DNA from: Acidobacteriaceae bacterium
GTDB taxonomy: Bacteria; Acidobacteriota; Terriglobia; Terriglobales; Acidobacteriaceae
DNA length: 64,000 nt
Direction of reading: 5' to 3'
Assembly (NCBI GenBank): GCA_028283655.1
Contig: JAPWKE010000003.1
Span: 2,728,001-2,792,000, forward strand
Shown: positions 36,801 to 44,653 of the stretch, in pieces
Position numbering within the stretch: position 1 is the first letter of the stretch
Layout: every line of letters starts with the position of its first letter
The notes under the pieces: generated by a model
Told to the model about the DNA's origin: nothing
What the model saw: only the letters and a program-made list of their open reading frames with translations
The model's database searches: none
Made by a program: the position numbers and the translations under genes

Positions 36801-37027
36801 TCGCCCGGAGCAAGAGCCGGAGCAAGATACAGTCCGCTCTCATTTGTACTTCCCTGCCAACGTACATGCGTCGCTGCATTTTCAATGAGGACCGAGGCGT
36901 GAGGCACAACGCCCTGCGTCGTGTCTCGAACAAGCCCTGATAGCTGTGCGCTTTGCGCCGCACAGACTCCGGTTGAAACTAGAAGCAGATTCGAGAGCAA
37001 AGCCGCTCTCCGTGATGTGAACAGCAT
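33875..37027 (-). CDS. TonB-dependent receptor, Oar-like, paired with PepSY protein
   Basis: A 1050-aa receptor with a signal peptide (about 1-24), CarboxypepD_reg domain at 27-115 (LSGLVRDTTQGVVPHASVLIEN), plug segment (TVSTADLAINTTDATVSTVIDR, NIPLNGRSFQSLLTAVPGV, GEITVNGQRTEGNYFIVDGVAAN) and barrel (GLRWDVNPAP, FAPRFGLAYR) ending in LQAALKLHF with a terminal Phe. ATG 37027 has AAAGGA upstream. Because the next gene encodes a PepSY membrane protein, this receptor may take up a ferric siderophore and not a glycan, although Oar-like receptors in acidobacteria are mostly of unknown substrate. Confidence 0.93.
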   Translation of the reverse strand: MLFTSRRAALLSNLLLVSTGVCAAQSAQLSGLVRDTTQGVVPHASVLIENAATHVRWQGSTNESGLYLAPALAPGEYTLTVQAPGFQPRSFEHLRVQVAGKLSLDVTLHVGSDTQTVTVSTADLAINTTDATVSTVIDRQFVNNIPLNGRSFQSLLTAVPGVTLVPSSGQGESGEITVNGQRTEGNYFIVDGVAANTGASPSAIGYGAGFGGQTPNETVLGTTQSLLSVDALQEFRATTSSFSAENGRTPGGQFSIVSRSGTNSLHGTAFEYLRNEALDANNTFNKAIDQPRVAEKQNDFGGTIGGPIWLPRIYDGRSKSFFFYSYEGLRLRTPVAATLLGVPSASVRVDTTIDPTLRKILNAYPTPDAGTDRGNGLATSSISYSSPSQLDSSSLRLDHNINDHFHLFGRAAYTSSNIQTRNSGNVAVLNQVKGSTKLITLGATNIFTPRMTNDLRFNLTANNADNAASLTNFGGATPLDLGTLPGFADPAHDSLIFNIFYDLHALTYVAPAATRQRQINAIDTFTASLGRHTLHAGFDYRRLLTSESRPELYEFAYTLTEAGLRSNTMSAVIAQKYSGSMRPTYNNYGAFLQDEWTVTPRLSLSYGLRWDVNPAPHDDSGNDPYAITTADPRTAAVAPKGTALWKTRYGNFAPRFGLAYRVHETPGHETVLRAGGGLFYDLGPANASQGYSGLGSSATSTVVNAAFPLTQTQVDAIPAPNVAAPYAASVYATNPNLSSPYSFQWNAAIEQGLGANQTLKLTYVGSAGHQLYLSKQYIPYYLGNANFGTAAYLILTNNGASSNYNSLQVQFDRHLSRGLQMLASYTWSHSLDDASNNLAVYTQLRGASDFDIRNNFELALTYDIPGHYGNRAAAALLQHWSVVSRITARSAPPIDLIGYTTIGAGSGNQLNYHPNVVANQPVYLYNHAGPSRRQINPAAFTAATTTVGGVTSYVEGNSGRNSVRGYDAAEANVAVQRDIPFHGAFGLLFRVEAFNVLNHPIYGGVYNNLTVGSTLFGTASGTLNNQLGGLNSLYQTGGPRSLQAALKLHF

Positions 37028-37182
37028 AGTGAGCTTTCCTTTATTTCAAAACGCAGTCGTGCGAGGCCGCGCAAGCGCGGGCCAGGTTGCAGCCTTGACT
37101 GATAGTGGTGAACGACGTGCCGCTCTCTAAGCGAAACGCAGTTCCTTAAAAGTATGGACCCAAGGCAACTATACACGACCAC

Positions 37183-37213
37183 AACAGTCGCATTTCTAAA
37201 TGCGACTGTTTTT
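37183..37213. terminator. Stem-loop with T-tail between VWFA and TonB receptor genes
   Basis: Perfect 13-nt arms (37183-37195 and 37198-37210) with a minimal centre, followed on the plus side by further T residues. It lies between the VWFA gene end (37262) and the receptor start (37027), both on the minus strand. The T-tail is better on the plus strand, so its role as the VWFA terminator is likely but not ideal. Confidence 0.55.
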
Positions 37214-37261
37214 CGCCCAAAAGAGCCTGCTCAGAACGGTGCGAACCAGCAGAGCGACCGC

Positions 37262-38821
37262 TTATCGAACCAACTGATCAGCCGTTCCGAGCTTCCCTGT
37301 TCGCTCGTCGCGTATGACGAAACGTACCCTCGCAGCTTTACTCGATACCAGGAAAGGAAGGTCATAAACGACCTCGGCGTTCTCTGTTGCAAGGGGAGGC
37401 TTCACCAGCGTCTTTCGAATGAACACATAGCTTTGCCCAGTAGCCTTTCCCTGGGCCGAGAAGCTCACGGCAAACAGCGAAGCATCATCAGTAAACGTGC
37501 CGTTATCTTGAAACGTCCAGCTCAGATCCGCAGCCCTGACGTAGACCCGGTATCCTCCTGCTTCGGCCTTCTCCGTTGATTCGATATGGATTGCGCTATA
37601 CCTCATCCGATTCGTTGCCGCATTGGCCAAATCGGCAACTTGTGTTTTCTGTTCTGCCTCTGTGATCTGCGTCTCTGTTGGAGCTGGCTTGGCTGATGCA
37701 ACCGCGTTCGGAGCGTAGTATCCCTGCCGAGTCTGCACATAGAGCCCCGGGCGCTTCAGCAGCACACGGATATGACGATAATCCGCATCGTTGCCGTCGC
37801 TGCTATGCGGCACGTAAGACAAGGTGTAATAACTTGCACCTTCCCGCAGGCTGCTTTCGATCTGTTGATCGATGTCATTGCGGTTGTAGATAAACCGGCC
37901 GCCAGTAAGCGCGGCCAGGCTCCCGAAACTAAGCACGCCTTGATCAGGCGCATCCCCTGAAGTCGTTACGCCTGCGAGTGCTGTTGGATCGGTGTCATCT
38001 CCTGACAGAATCGAGGTCGGCACCATGCCTCCACCGACTAAGCCTTCCGGAGCAATGACAGAGAGTGCAACACGCGCGCGCAACATAACGTCTGTTGCCA
38101 TTTGAAGAGAATCCTTAAAAGACTCCAGGGCCTGCTCGGAGATGCCATCGCCAGTAGGGTCTACCGCCGGAAAGCCCTTTCCAATCCAAATGATGTTCTT
38201 GCGGCCGGGTACTCCTAACTGAGACTTCGCAATCTGCTCCAACGCACCTAGCGTCATGATGATGCGCCTGCCACTTCCTGCTCCCATCCCGCTGACCTGT
38301 GGATTGACAGGCTTATAGCTCTGGATCGCGTCGAGCAGCGACTTGCGGTCTTGCGTATAGTCCCGCAGCACCATGAATTTATCTGACCGCACAACAAGCA
38401 GCATTGTCGGTTGTGCCAATACATCGGACTGCAGTTTTAAATACTGCTCAATGCACTGCCTTGAGTACGCTACGTCCGAAAATTTTGGAATCATTTCATC
38501 AAGAACAAGAATTGTGACGGGCGCCGTTCCGATGCTGGCCAAATCGGTAGAAGACCGTACTACGATTTTTCCGGCGTCTCCTGGTAGCTTGTGAGACTGA
38601 ATAGTCTCAAAGTTCTTGATGACTTGCGTTTGCTTATTTTCAAGCACCTCGAAGTCTTCTTTTCGCAGGTCCGTGACGATACTGCCATTCTTATCGGTTA
38701 CCACCACATCCAGAGATACAAGCTTTGAGTACACCTGTAACGCCGTGGGAACGTCACCCGTCTGCCCGTACATCGGAATAGCCAGGGCACTACAAAGCAG
38801 CGCAACTACGAATGATTTCAT
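37262..38821 (-). CDS. VWFA-related acidobacterial protein, secreted
   Basis: A 519-aa protein with a signal peptide (MKSFVVALLCSALAIPMYG, 1-19). The lineage-typical N-terminal block reads LVSLDVVVTDKNGSIVTDLRKEDFEVLENK. A von Willebrand A-like region follows at about 90-330 (VTILVLDEMIPKFSD, GLVGGGMVPTSILSGDD, GSLAALTGGRFIYNRNDID), then a beta-rich C-terminal part. The metal-binding DxSxS motif of true A domains is not intact here (LDEMI). Such proteins are common in acidobacteria and of unknown role, often presumed to be adhesion or envelope proteins. A second member starts at 63701. ATG 38821 follows GAGG. Confidence 0.85.
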   Translation of the reverse strand: MKSFVVALLCSALAIPMYGQTGDVPTALQVYSKLVSLDVVVTDKNGSIVTDLRKEDFEVLENKQTQVIKNFETIQSHKLPGDAGKIVVRSSTDLASIGTAPVTILVLDEMIPKFSDVAYSRQCIEQYLKLQSDVLAQPTMLLVVRSDKFMVLRDYTQDRKSLLDAIQSYKPVNPQVSGMGAGSGRRIIMTLGALEQIAKSQLGVPGRKNIIWIGKGFPAVDPTGDGISEQALESFKDSLQMATDVMLRARVALSVIAPEGLVGGGMVPTSILSGDDTDPTALAGVTTSGDAPDQGVLSFGSLAALTGGRFIYNRNDIDQQIESSLREGASYYTLSYVPHSSDGNDADYRHIRVLLKRPGLYVQTRQGYYAPNAVASAKPAPTETQITEAEQKTQVADLANAATNRMRYSAIHIESTEKAEAGGYRVYVRAADLSWTFQDNGTFTDDASLFAVSFSAQGKATGQSYVFIRKTLVKPPLATENAEVVYDLPFLVSSKAARVRFVIRDERTGKLGTADQLVR

Positions 38822-38915
38822 CGATCCTCGTCAGTACCTTTATGAGCCGAGCGCGATTTCTGAACAGTATGAAGGCGCCGTGGCCGCTCCATCCATGTAA
38901 GCCACGAAAGATTCG

Positions 38916-40379
38916 CTACTCAGGAATAAGCCGAAACTCTTGATTCACAGATGAGTTGCATACGGAGGTTGTGAGTATCTGCTGAGCAAGCCCGACGGTT
39001 AGACACTCTTCGCTGTCCGTATTGCCGCTGGTGGAGTAATCGGCAAGCTTGATGAACTCGTAGTACCCGTTACCCAGAGACACAACCTGCCACTGCTGAT
39101 TTGCGGTCGCGGTTCCCGACGACGTAAGTTGACTCAGCACAACAGTTCCGTTTGTCCCATCCCATACTTCGCTGATGCCAGTACTCGGATTTGCCTGTTG
39201 ATAGCTAAAGCTCTTTACGGTGTACAGCCCAGTACCCAGCGAGCTAAACATCCATCCCTGGTTGAGCAAGGTATTACAGGCGTTTGCAGAGGGAACAGTA
39301 CCGGCATTCGTATCGATACATAGAGGGCTTTGCGCGGCATCGACGATCTGGTAGATAACGTTAGGTGAGACCGTTGGAGATAGGACGACAGAAAGATTCT
39401 GGATCCAGCTTGAGGTCGAATCAAGATTTGCAGATGTCCCTTGAGTCCAGAGCACGCCTCCACTGACCGGGCTACACGCCGTGGCGCTGCCTGCAGCAGA
39501 ACAACTACCGGCGGCAGGAGTCAGTGTCGACAGCACCGCTCCACACGCGCTACTGGTAGGAGCGTTGCAGCTCGCAAGATCGGCCAACTCCGCGTTCCAC
39601 TCCAAATCCGTAAGCAACCCGTCCGCAGTCACCGCGCTGACATACGGTGAAATATAGGGATAGATAGGAAGGTTGATCCCATTAGCCTGATTGATGGCCG
39701 TGTCACTAATGATTGACTGCGCCAGATTCTGATCCCAAAGTGCGTGTGTCGTCCAGCGTTGGTACATCGTTGGGGCAAAGAAATCAAAGGACGCAGCACC
39801 CCCCTTGAAGAGTTGCGCACGGATGGCATTGAAGCCTGAGCTACTACTCGGGATGTAATTACTGTTCCAATCGTAGTCATACATGCCGATTTTGGCATTG
39901 GGGTAAATAGCACGGGTCCAGGCAATCATCTGCAAAAGCAATGTCACGGCATTATTTGCTGCTGCCGTCGACGCCTCTTTGCTAACAACAAGATTTTCGT
40001 AATCAAAGATAATTGTGCTGCTCGACCCAAACGCCTTGACGTACGTTTGCAGACTCGCCTGGAATACAGCCTGCGTGGGCGCATTAGGACATCCCGTAGC
40101 AGAGCACGTTCCGGGCCAAGCCGTCTGGCTATAAAGAACGGCTGCACGCATGGTTCCAAGCGTTTCTAACACAGCAGAAGAGTTGGGGTAGTTTGTATTG
40201 TCGTAGACGACAAAAGGAGATGGAGTCGCCACAGATGCGGGCGTTGTCACGGCAGTGACAGAAGTACGGCCCCCACCGCAACCGCCACAGAACAGCATGA
40301 CAACCAGCATGAGCGAGAAGCCGCTCTCCCATACCGAAACCGCATTTCTTGCACGAACAAACTTTCTCGTGATCTTCAT
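38916..40379 (-). CDS. Secreted protein with D-x-E barrel-like domain and ricin-type C-terminus (paralogue A), unknown function
   Basis: A 487-aa exported protein; the N-terminal hydrophobic stretch ends in FCGGCGGG, possibly a lipoprotein. Residues about 55-300 share ordered blocks with the protein at 47174: FVVYDN, MRAAVLYSQTAW, IIFDYENLV (D126, E128), AKIGMYDYDW, FFAPTMYQRW, LPIYPYISPYVSAV, WNAELADL and GVLWTQG. The alternating strand-helix pattern and the acidic D-x-E at a strand end recall TIM-barrel glycosidases with substrate-assisted catalysis (GH18/GH56 type). This is inference; I recognise no named family. Residues 340-487 look like a ricin-type beta-trefoil with Q-x-W-like repeats (NQQWQVV, NQEFRLI). 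ATG 40379 has AAGGTG upstream. Confidence 0.7.
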   Translation of the reverse strand: MKITRKFVRARNAVSVWESGFSLMLVVMLFCGGCGGGRTSVTAVTTPASVATPSPFVVYDNTNYPNSSAVLETLGTMRAAVLYSQTAWPGTCSATGCPNAPTQAVFQASLQTYVKAFGSSSTIIFDYENLVVSKEASTAAANNAVTLLLQMIAWTRAIYPNAKIGMYDYDWNSNYIPSSSSGFNAIRAQLFKGGAASFDFFAPTMYQRWTTHALWDQNLAQSIISDTAINQANGINLPIYPYISPYVSAVTADGLLTDLEWNAELADLASCNAPTSSACGAVLSTLTPAAGSCSAAGSATACSPVSGGVLWTQGTSANLDSTSSWIQNLSVVLSPTVSPNVIYQIVDAAQSPLCIDTNAGTVPSANACNTLLNQGWMFSSLGTGLYTVKSFSYQQANPSTGISEVWDGTNGTVVLSQLTSSGTATANQQWQVVSLGNGYYEFIKLADYSTSGNTDSEECLTVGLAQQILTTSVCNSSVNQEFRLIPE

Positions 40380-40517
40380 GGGCTACACCTTTTATGTTTC
40401 TCGTTGTGCGGCGAATAACGCGTGCTTGCAATACTCAGACAGCCAACAACCGAATCCTTGCGTAACCGATATAACCCTAGCTCTGATTCACGAACCAGAA
40501 ATGAGCGCACTGACTAC

Positions 40518-40587
40518 AGCAGCATCGGGCCGCTCAATTGAATTCTTCAAACAGAAAGAGTGTTCAATTGAGCTACCCGATGCTGCT
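40518..40587. repeat. Long inverted repeat (25-nt arms) after the NHL-repeat gene
   Basis: Arms 40518-40542 and 40563-40587 pair except for two positions and enclose a 20-nt loop. The right arm ends 5 nt before the stop codon of the minus-strand gene at 40593. No T-run follows on the minus strand, so a classical terminator is not evident. It could be an mRNA-end hairpin. Confidence 0.65.
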
Positions 40588-40592
40588 CCCTA

Positions 40593-43500
40593 TCAATTCG
40601 ACGATATTTTGAGGCTCATCGGAATAGTATGCGTTGTGCCTCCTGACGATTTAGCGATCAAGCTGAAGGAGTAGGTTCCATTTGGCGTAACCATAGTCGG
40701 ACCACTTCCGTTACAACCAGTCAGACACACCAGCACCCCAATACAAGCAACAGCCATCGCAATTCTTCGAAGCGTGGAACGACGACGGAAGAACAGGCAA
40801 GCCATTAGTGCGGCGAACGCAATTCCTTCGGGGGTTCTGCGCGTTAGTGGATCTTTATGCAAAGATGCTGCCGAGCTAATTGTCGTTACGGTCAACGTGA
40901 CTGTTTGCGCCACACCAGAGAGTGTGAGCGACGAGCCAGAAGAGAATTGGCACGCGGAGTTCGCCGGTAGACCGCTGCAGCTCAACGCAACCGACGTTGT
41001 CCCAAAGTATGGAGTGATCACAAGGCTCGACACTCCGGAGTTTGCTTCTGTTACAGAAAGGCTTGTGGGTGTTGCGGTGAAGATGAAATCACCAGGCTCG
41101 GTCACCGTTGCCGACGTTGAGGAAGAGAAGTTTGTTGTGTCCGGCACGAACTCTGCACTCAGTGTGGCGCTCGGAATTCCCTGGCCGCTAAGCGTAAGAA
41201 CGGCTGCTCCTTGGGCGTTGATCGTTACGGTTCCCAAGGTGGTCGTGCCACTCAGGAAATTCACCGATCCAGTGACACCTGCCACTGCAGAGCTCACCTG
41301 TGAACTCAAAGTAACCGTCGGTGTCGCTGCCGTTAGATCTGTGGCTACGGACAAGGTTGTCGTTGTTGCGGCCGGAGTAATTGTAAGACTTAGCGAACCA
41401 TTGCTCGTGGCGTACTGCGAATCAGAGCTATAGACAGCCGAAATCGTGTCTGAGCCTGCAGTCTGAGGGAAGCTATAAGCCGCTACGCCCCCGACGATTG
41501 CTACCGTGGCCGGCGTCCCTCCATTCAGCGAAACCGCAACAGTACCCGTGGGAGTACCCGAACCAGTTACCGGCGCCACCGTGATGGAAACTGCGATTGG
41601 CGTCGTCCCTGTATATGCGGATGGATTACTCGTAGGCGATACAAGAGTAATCGTCGTGCTGGTCTGATTGAGCACCACACCGCTTCCTGTCAGGTTGACC
41701 GTTGCGGCACCGTTTGTGCCAGCATCCGACGGAAATACCAGTTGTGCCGAATAAGAGGTCGTCGCCACCGGAGTGAACGTCGCTAACAGACTGCAGTATG
41801 TTGCCGCTGGAAGGCTGGATACTGACAGCAAGCAACCGCTGCTGCTGCTTCCAGTCCCAACGGTAAAGGCACTGGATCCGGTCAAAGTATCGATGGGTGT
41901 CCCACTGAAGTTGATGGTTGCCGTTCCTGCATTCATAAGCTCAACATTCGCAGTTCCGGGCGTCGTACCTACGTCGAGCAAGCCGAAAGCAACTGCAGCT
42001 TGCTGTCTGTTGTAGACCTTCACATTTCCCGCCCCCATATCCGCGACATAGAGATTTGCACGGCTATCAAGAGCGAGAGCCGAGGGTGCAGTAAGCCCCG
42101 TGGTAACAGAGTAGGCCGCCCCTGAAGGTGTTACGACACCTGCCTGCAATCCGGCACTATCCAACACATAAAGGTTTCCGGCAGCATCCAAAGCCATATC
42201 TGCGGGTGTATATCCCGTCGTGGTGACGGTCGTTTGCGTACCTGAAGTTGAGGGAATTTCGACAACTCGATTATTTCCCGAGTCCAGAATGTACAAATTG
42301 TCTGCGGCATCAAAGCTGAGACGCGTAGGGCTGCTAACGCTCGTCGTCAGTGTGCGAATCACACCAACAGATGAGATTTGAACGATACGATTATTTCCCG
42401 TATCAGCTACATACACGTGCCCTTGGCTATCGACAGCAACACCTTTAGGCGCGCTGAATGAGCCGGTAAAATATGCCGTCGTATTTGCAGCCTTGCTGTA
42501 CTCTGCGATTCGATTATTTCCCGTGTCAGCTACAAATACATTGCCCAGGTTGTCAATAGCCACCTCGCTCGGAGAAGACAACCCTGTGCTGAGTGTCGTC
42601 GCCGTGGATGAGCCACCGACATACTCGATCAGTGATGCGGAAGCCGTGTCAGAAACAAACACATTTCCTGCGGGATCTGCAGCAACTCCTCCCGCTGAAA
42701 GACTAGTACCGAGATTCGACTCTGTTCCTGGATCAACAACCAGTTCGGCACCTGTAGCAGTGCCGCTTACTACAAGCTGACTGATAACGCTCCCCGCGGC
42801 ATTCTCCGTGCGAACAAATCCGCGAATTACTCCAGGAATCGTTGGTGAAAATTCTAGATTCAACGAGCACGTTGCTCCAACGACCAGACTCGCACCAGAG
42901 GTGCAGGTGCCTCCCGTTGCAGTCTGAAAGTCCGTTGTCGTGACACCTTCCGCACCTTCGCTGGTCGCTCCCAGCGTCTGGCTGGTGAGCGACGAGAACA
43001 TTACGGTCTGCACCGCTGACACAGAACCCGTAGCAACTTGCGAGAATACAGGATGGAACGATAACTCGTGCAACACCCCGTATGTTCCATCTGTCACATA
43101 CAGATTTCCTTGACTATCAAATGTGAGATTTTGCCCAAGCAGACCGAGCACCCCTTGGACTGCAGGGCACCCATCACCCAACTTGTCAGTGGTTTTGCTG
43201 CCGTTTGCATTCGTCGACGAACAAGCCACTCCAGAACTTGTTGCAGTCTGCCCTCCAGTAGACGTTAGGGGGCCACCAGCGATTACCGTGGCGATCTGCG
43301 TTGCGGCATCAATTTCCCAGATACGCCCTGTACGATCCGCGACATACAGATTCCCCGCTTGATCGAATCCAAGACCGAATGTCGCGTAGTTCGTTGTTGC
43401 CCCGCTCGGAATCGTAAATTTTGCAGATAAGGCAGTCGTTCCTGAGGTGGAGATCGTACCTCCTCCAGCAATGAGGTAGATGTACCCCACCTGAGGGTTG

Positions 43501-44549
43501 GTAATGCCAGGTAGCGTTCCGCTACCGTTATAGACCGCGCGAACCTCTCCTGACTCTTCCTCCCCGATGTAGAGATTTCCATTTGAGTCAAACGCCAGGG
43601 CGTAGGGCAGGTTCATCTCTGCGCCACTGATCGGTCCTGAGTTACCAACGTCGCCTGCGGTACAGCTGGCCTTCGTTCCTTCGACGCATCCTGCCGATCC
43701 AATATAGGTAGACAGCAGGCCTGTTGAGGCGGTGATCAATCGAATCGCATTGTTTGCACTATCGGCAATATAGATATTTTCATTTGCATCGATCGCAATC
43801 CCACGAGGGCTATTCGTCTCCGCCACGCTTGCAGCAACCCCAGGAGGTAAACCGTCACCCGAGTAGCCACCGGTACTCGGTACAATAATTGCATAGGAGT
43901 ATCCTGGCTTCGGCGTGATGGCAGTAGTCGGGTTAGCCCACACGGCGTTGAGCATCTTGGTATATTTCCCCGACGCATTTGAAACAAAGAACGATCGAAG
44001 CCGAACATTATCGCCAAAGAAAACATTTCCATCGCTATCAAGCGCCAACCCAACCGCTGCGCTCACAAGCACCGAGTCACCAACCGCACCGTTGACACCA
44101 TTACCAGTGGCCGTGCCGCTACCAACAAGAAGGTAGATATAACCCGGCTGGACGGTAGTGACACTGTAGGCTGCATTCGCTGCAATAATTGCAGCCGACA
44201 ACGCCGCTCCCGACTTGTAGATAACGCGTAACTCTTTGTCAGTCGAATCCGCGATGTAGATATTGCCAGAGCTATCGACAATGCTGGACTGTACTGTCCC
44301 AAGAGTTGCCTGGCTCGCCGGGCATCCATCCCCATAAGCCGTATAGTGCGCAGCACATACAGCGGTCACGCTACCACCTGCAGGAAGTCCTGCAACCGTT
44401 GTCATTGTTGGAATGGAAAGCAACGTTGAACTCTGCGCGGAGGCAGAAACCAAGCCGGCGAAGCTAATGAGCCCCGCGCCTATAGAGGCGGCTCGCAACA
44501 CAGGAGTAATTACACGTAGGATTCTGGAGCGTATTTCTGCGATGCCCAT
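40593..44549 (-). CDS. NHL-repeat exoprotein with Ig-like domains
   Basis: A 1318-aa secreted protein. ATG 44549 with CGAGG upstream gives an N-terminal signal sequence (about 20-40, ending VSASAQ); the longer frame to 44636 has no support. Many NHL-type repeats follow (DSSGNIYIADSTDKELRVI, DANENIYIADSANNAIRLI, DNLGNVFVADTGNNRIAEY, DSQGHVYVADTGNNRIVQI), indicating one or more beta-propellers. An Ig-like region then covers about 860-1180 (GTPTGTVAVSLNGGTPATV, GVTGSVNFLSGTTTLGTV). The C-terminus has a hydrophobic helix, an Arg-rich patch (FFRRRSTLRR) and a second helix ending LTGC. It is probably cell-surface anchored. Likely a binding or adhesion protein of the polysaccharide locus; no enzyme motif seen. 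Confidence 0.85.
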   Translation of the reverse strand: MGIAEIRSRILRVITPVLRAASIGAGLISFAGLVSASAQSSTLLSIPTMTTVAGLPAGGSVTAVCAAHYTAYGDGCPASQATLGTVQSSIVDSSGNIYIADSTDKELRVIYKSGAALSAAIIAANAAYSVTTVQPGYIYLLVGSGTATGNGVNGAVGDSVLVSAAVGLALDSDGNVFFGDNVRLRSFFVSNASGKYTKMLNAVWANPTTAITPKPGYSYAIIVPSTGGYSGDGLPPGVAASVAETNSPRGIAIDANENIYIADSANNAIRLITASTGLLSTYIGSAGCVEGTKASCTAGDVGNSGPISGAEMNLPYALAFDSNGNLYIGEEESGEVRAVYNGSGTLPGITNPQVGYIYLIAGGGTISTSGTTALSAKFTIPSGATTNYATFGLGFDQAGNLYVADRTGRIWEIDAATQIATVIAGGPLTSTGGQTATSSGVACSSTNANGSKTTDKLGDGCPAVQGVLGLLGQNLTFDSQGNLYVTDGTYGVLHELSFHPVFSQVATGSVSAVQTVMFSSLTSQTLGATSEGAEGVTTTDFQTATGGTCTSGASLVVGATCSLNLEFSPTIPGVIRGFVRTENAAGSVISQLVVSGTATGAELVVDPGTESNLGTSLSAGGVAADPAGNVFVSDTASASLIEYVGGSSTATTLSTGLSSPSEVAIDNLGNVFVADTGNNRIAEYSKAANTTAYFTGSFSAPKGVAVDSQGHVYVADTGNNRIVQISSVGVIRTLTTSVSSPTRLSFDAADNLYILDSGNNRVVEIPSTSGTQTTVTTTGYTPADMALDAAGNLYVLDSAGLQAGVVTPSGAAYSVTTGLTAPSALALDSRANLYVADMGAGNVKVYNRQQAAVAFGLLDVGTTPGTANVELMNAGTATINFSGTPIDTLTGSSAFTVGTGSSSSGCLLSVSSLPAATYCSLLATFTPVATTSYSAQLVFPSDAGTNGAATVNLTGSGVVLNQTSTTITLVSPTSNPSAYTGTTPIAVSITVAPVTGSGTPTGTVAVSLNGGTPATVAIVGGVAAYSFPQTAGSDTISAVYSSDSQYATSNGSLSLTITPAATTTTLSVATDLTAATPTVTLSSQVSSAVAGVTGSVNFLSGTTTLGTVTINAQGAAVLTLSGQGIPSATLSAEFVPDTTNFSSSTSATVTEPGDFIFTATPTSLSVTEANSGVSSLVITPYFGTTSVALSCSGLPANSACQFSSGSSLTLSGVAQTVTLTVTTISSAASLHKDPLTRRTPEGIAFAALMACLFFRRRSTLRRIAMAVACIGVLVCLTGCNGSGPTMVTPNGTYSFSLIAKSSGGTTHTIPMSLKISSN

Positions 44550-44653
44550 ACGGAGTACCTCGATACTGGAAGATAGTTTGCAGAGATTTGTTACAACACA
44601 GTGGTTGGCTATACGGCCGTGTCTAGTTCTGAACAACTTGAAAGCAATGGATA

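Noticed and set aside
42200-44300. Repeated blocks that could suggest a tandem DNA repeat or CRISPR
   Set aside because: The repeats are diverged codons of NHL protein repeats inside one open frame, without constant spacers.
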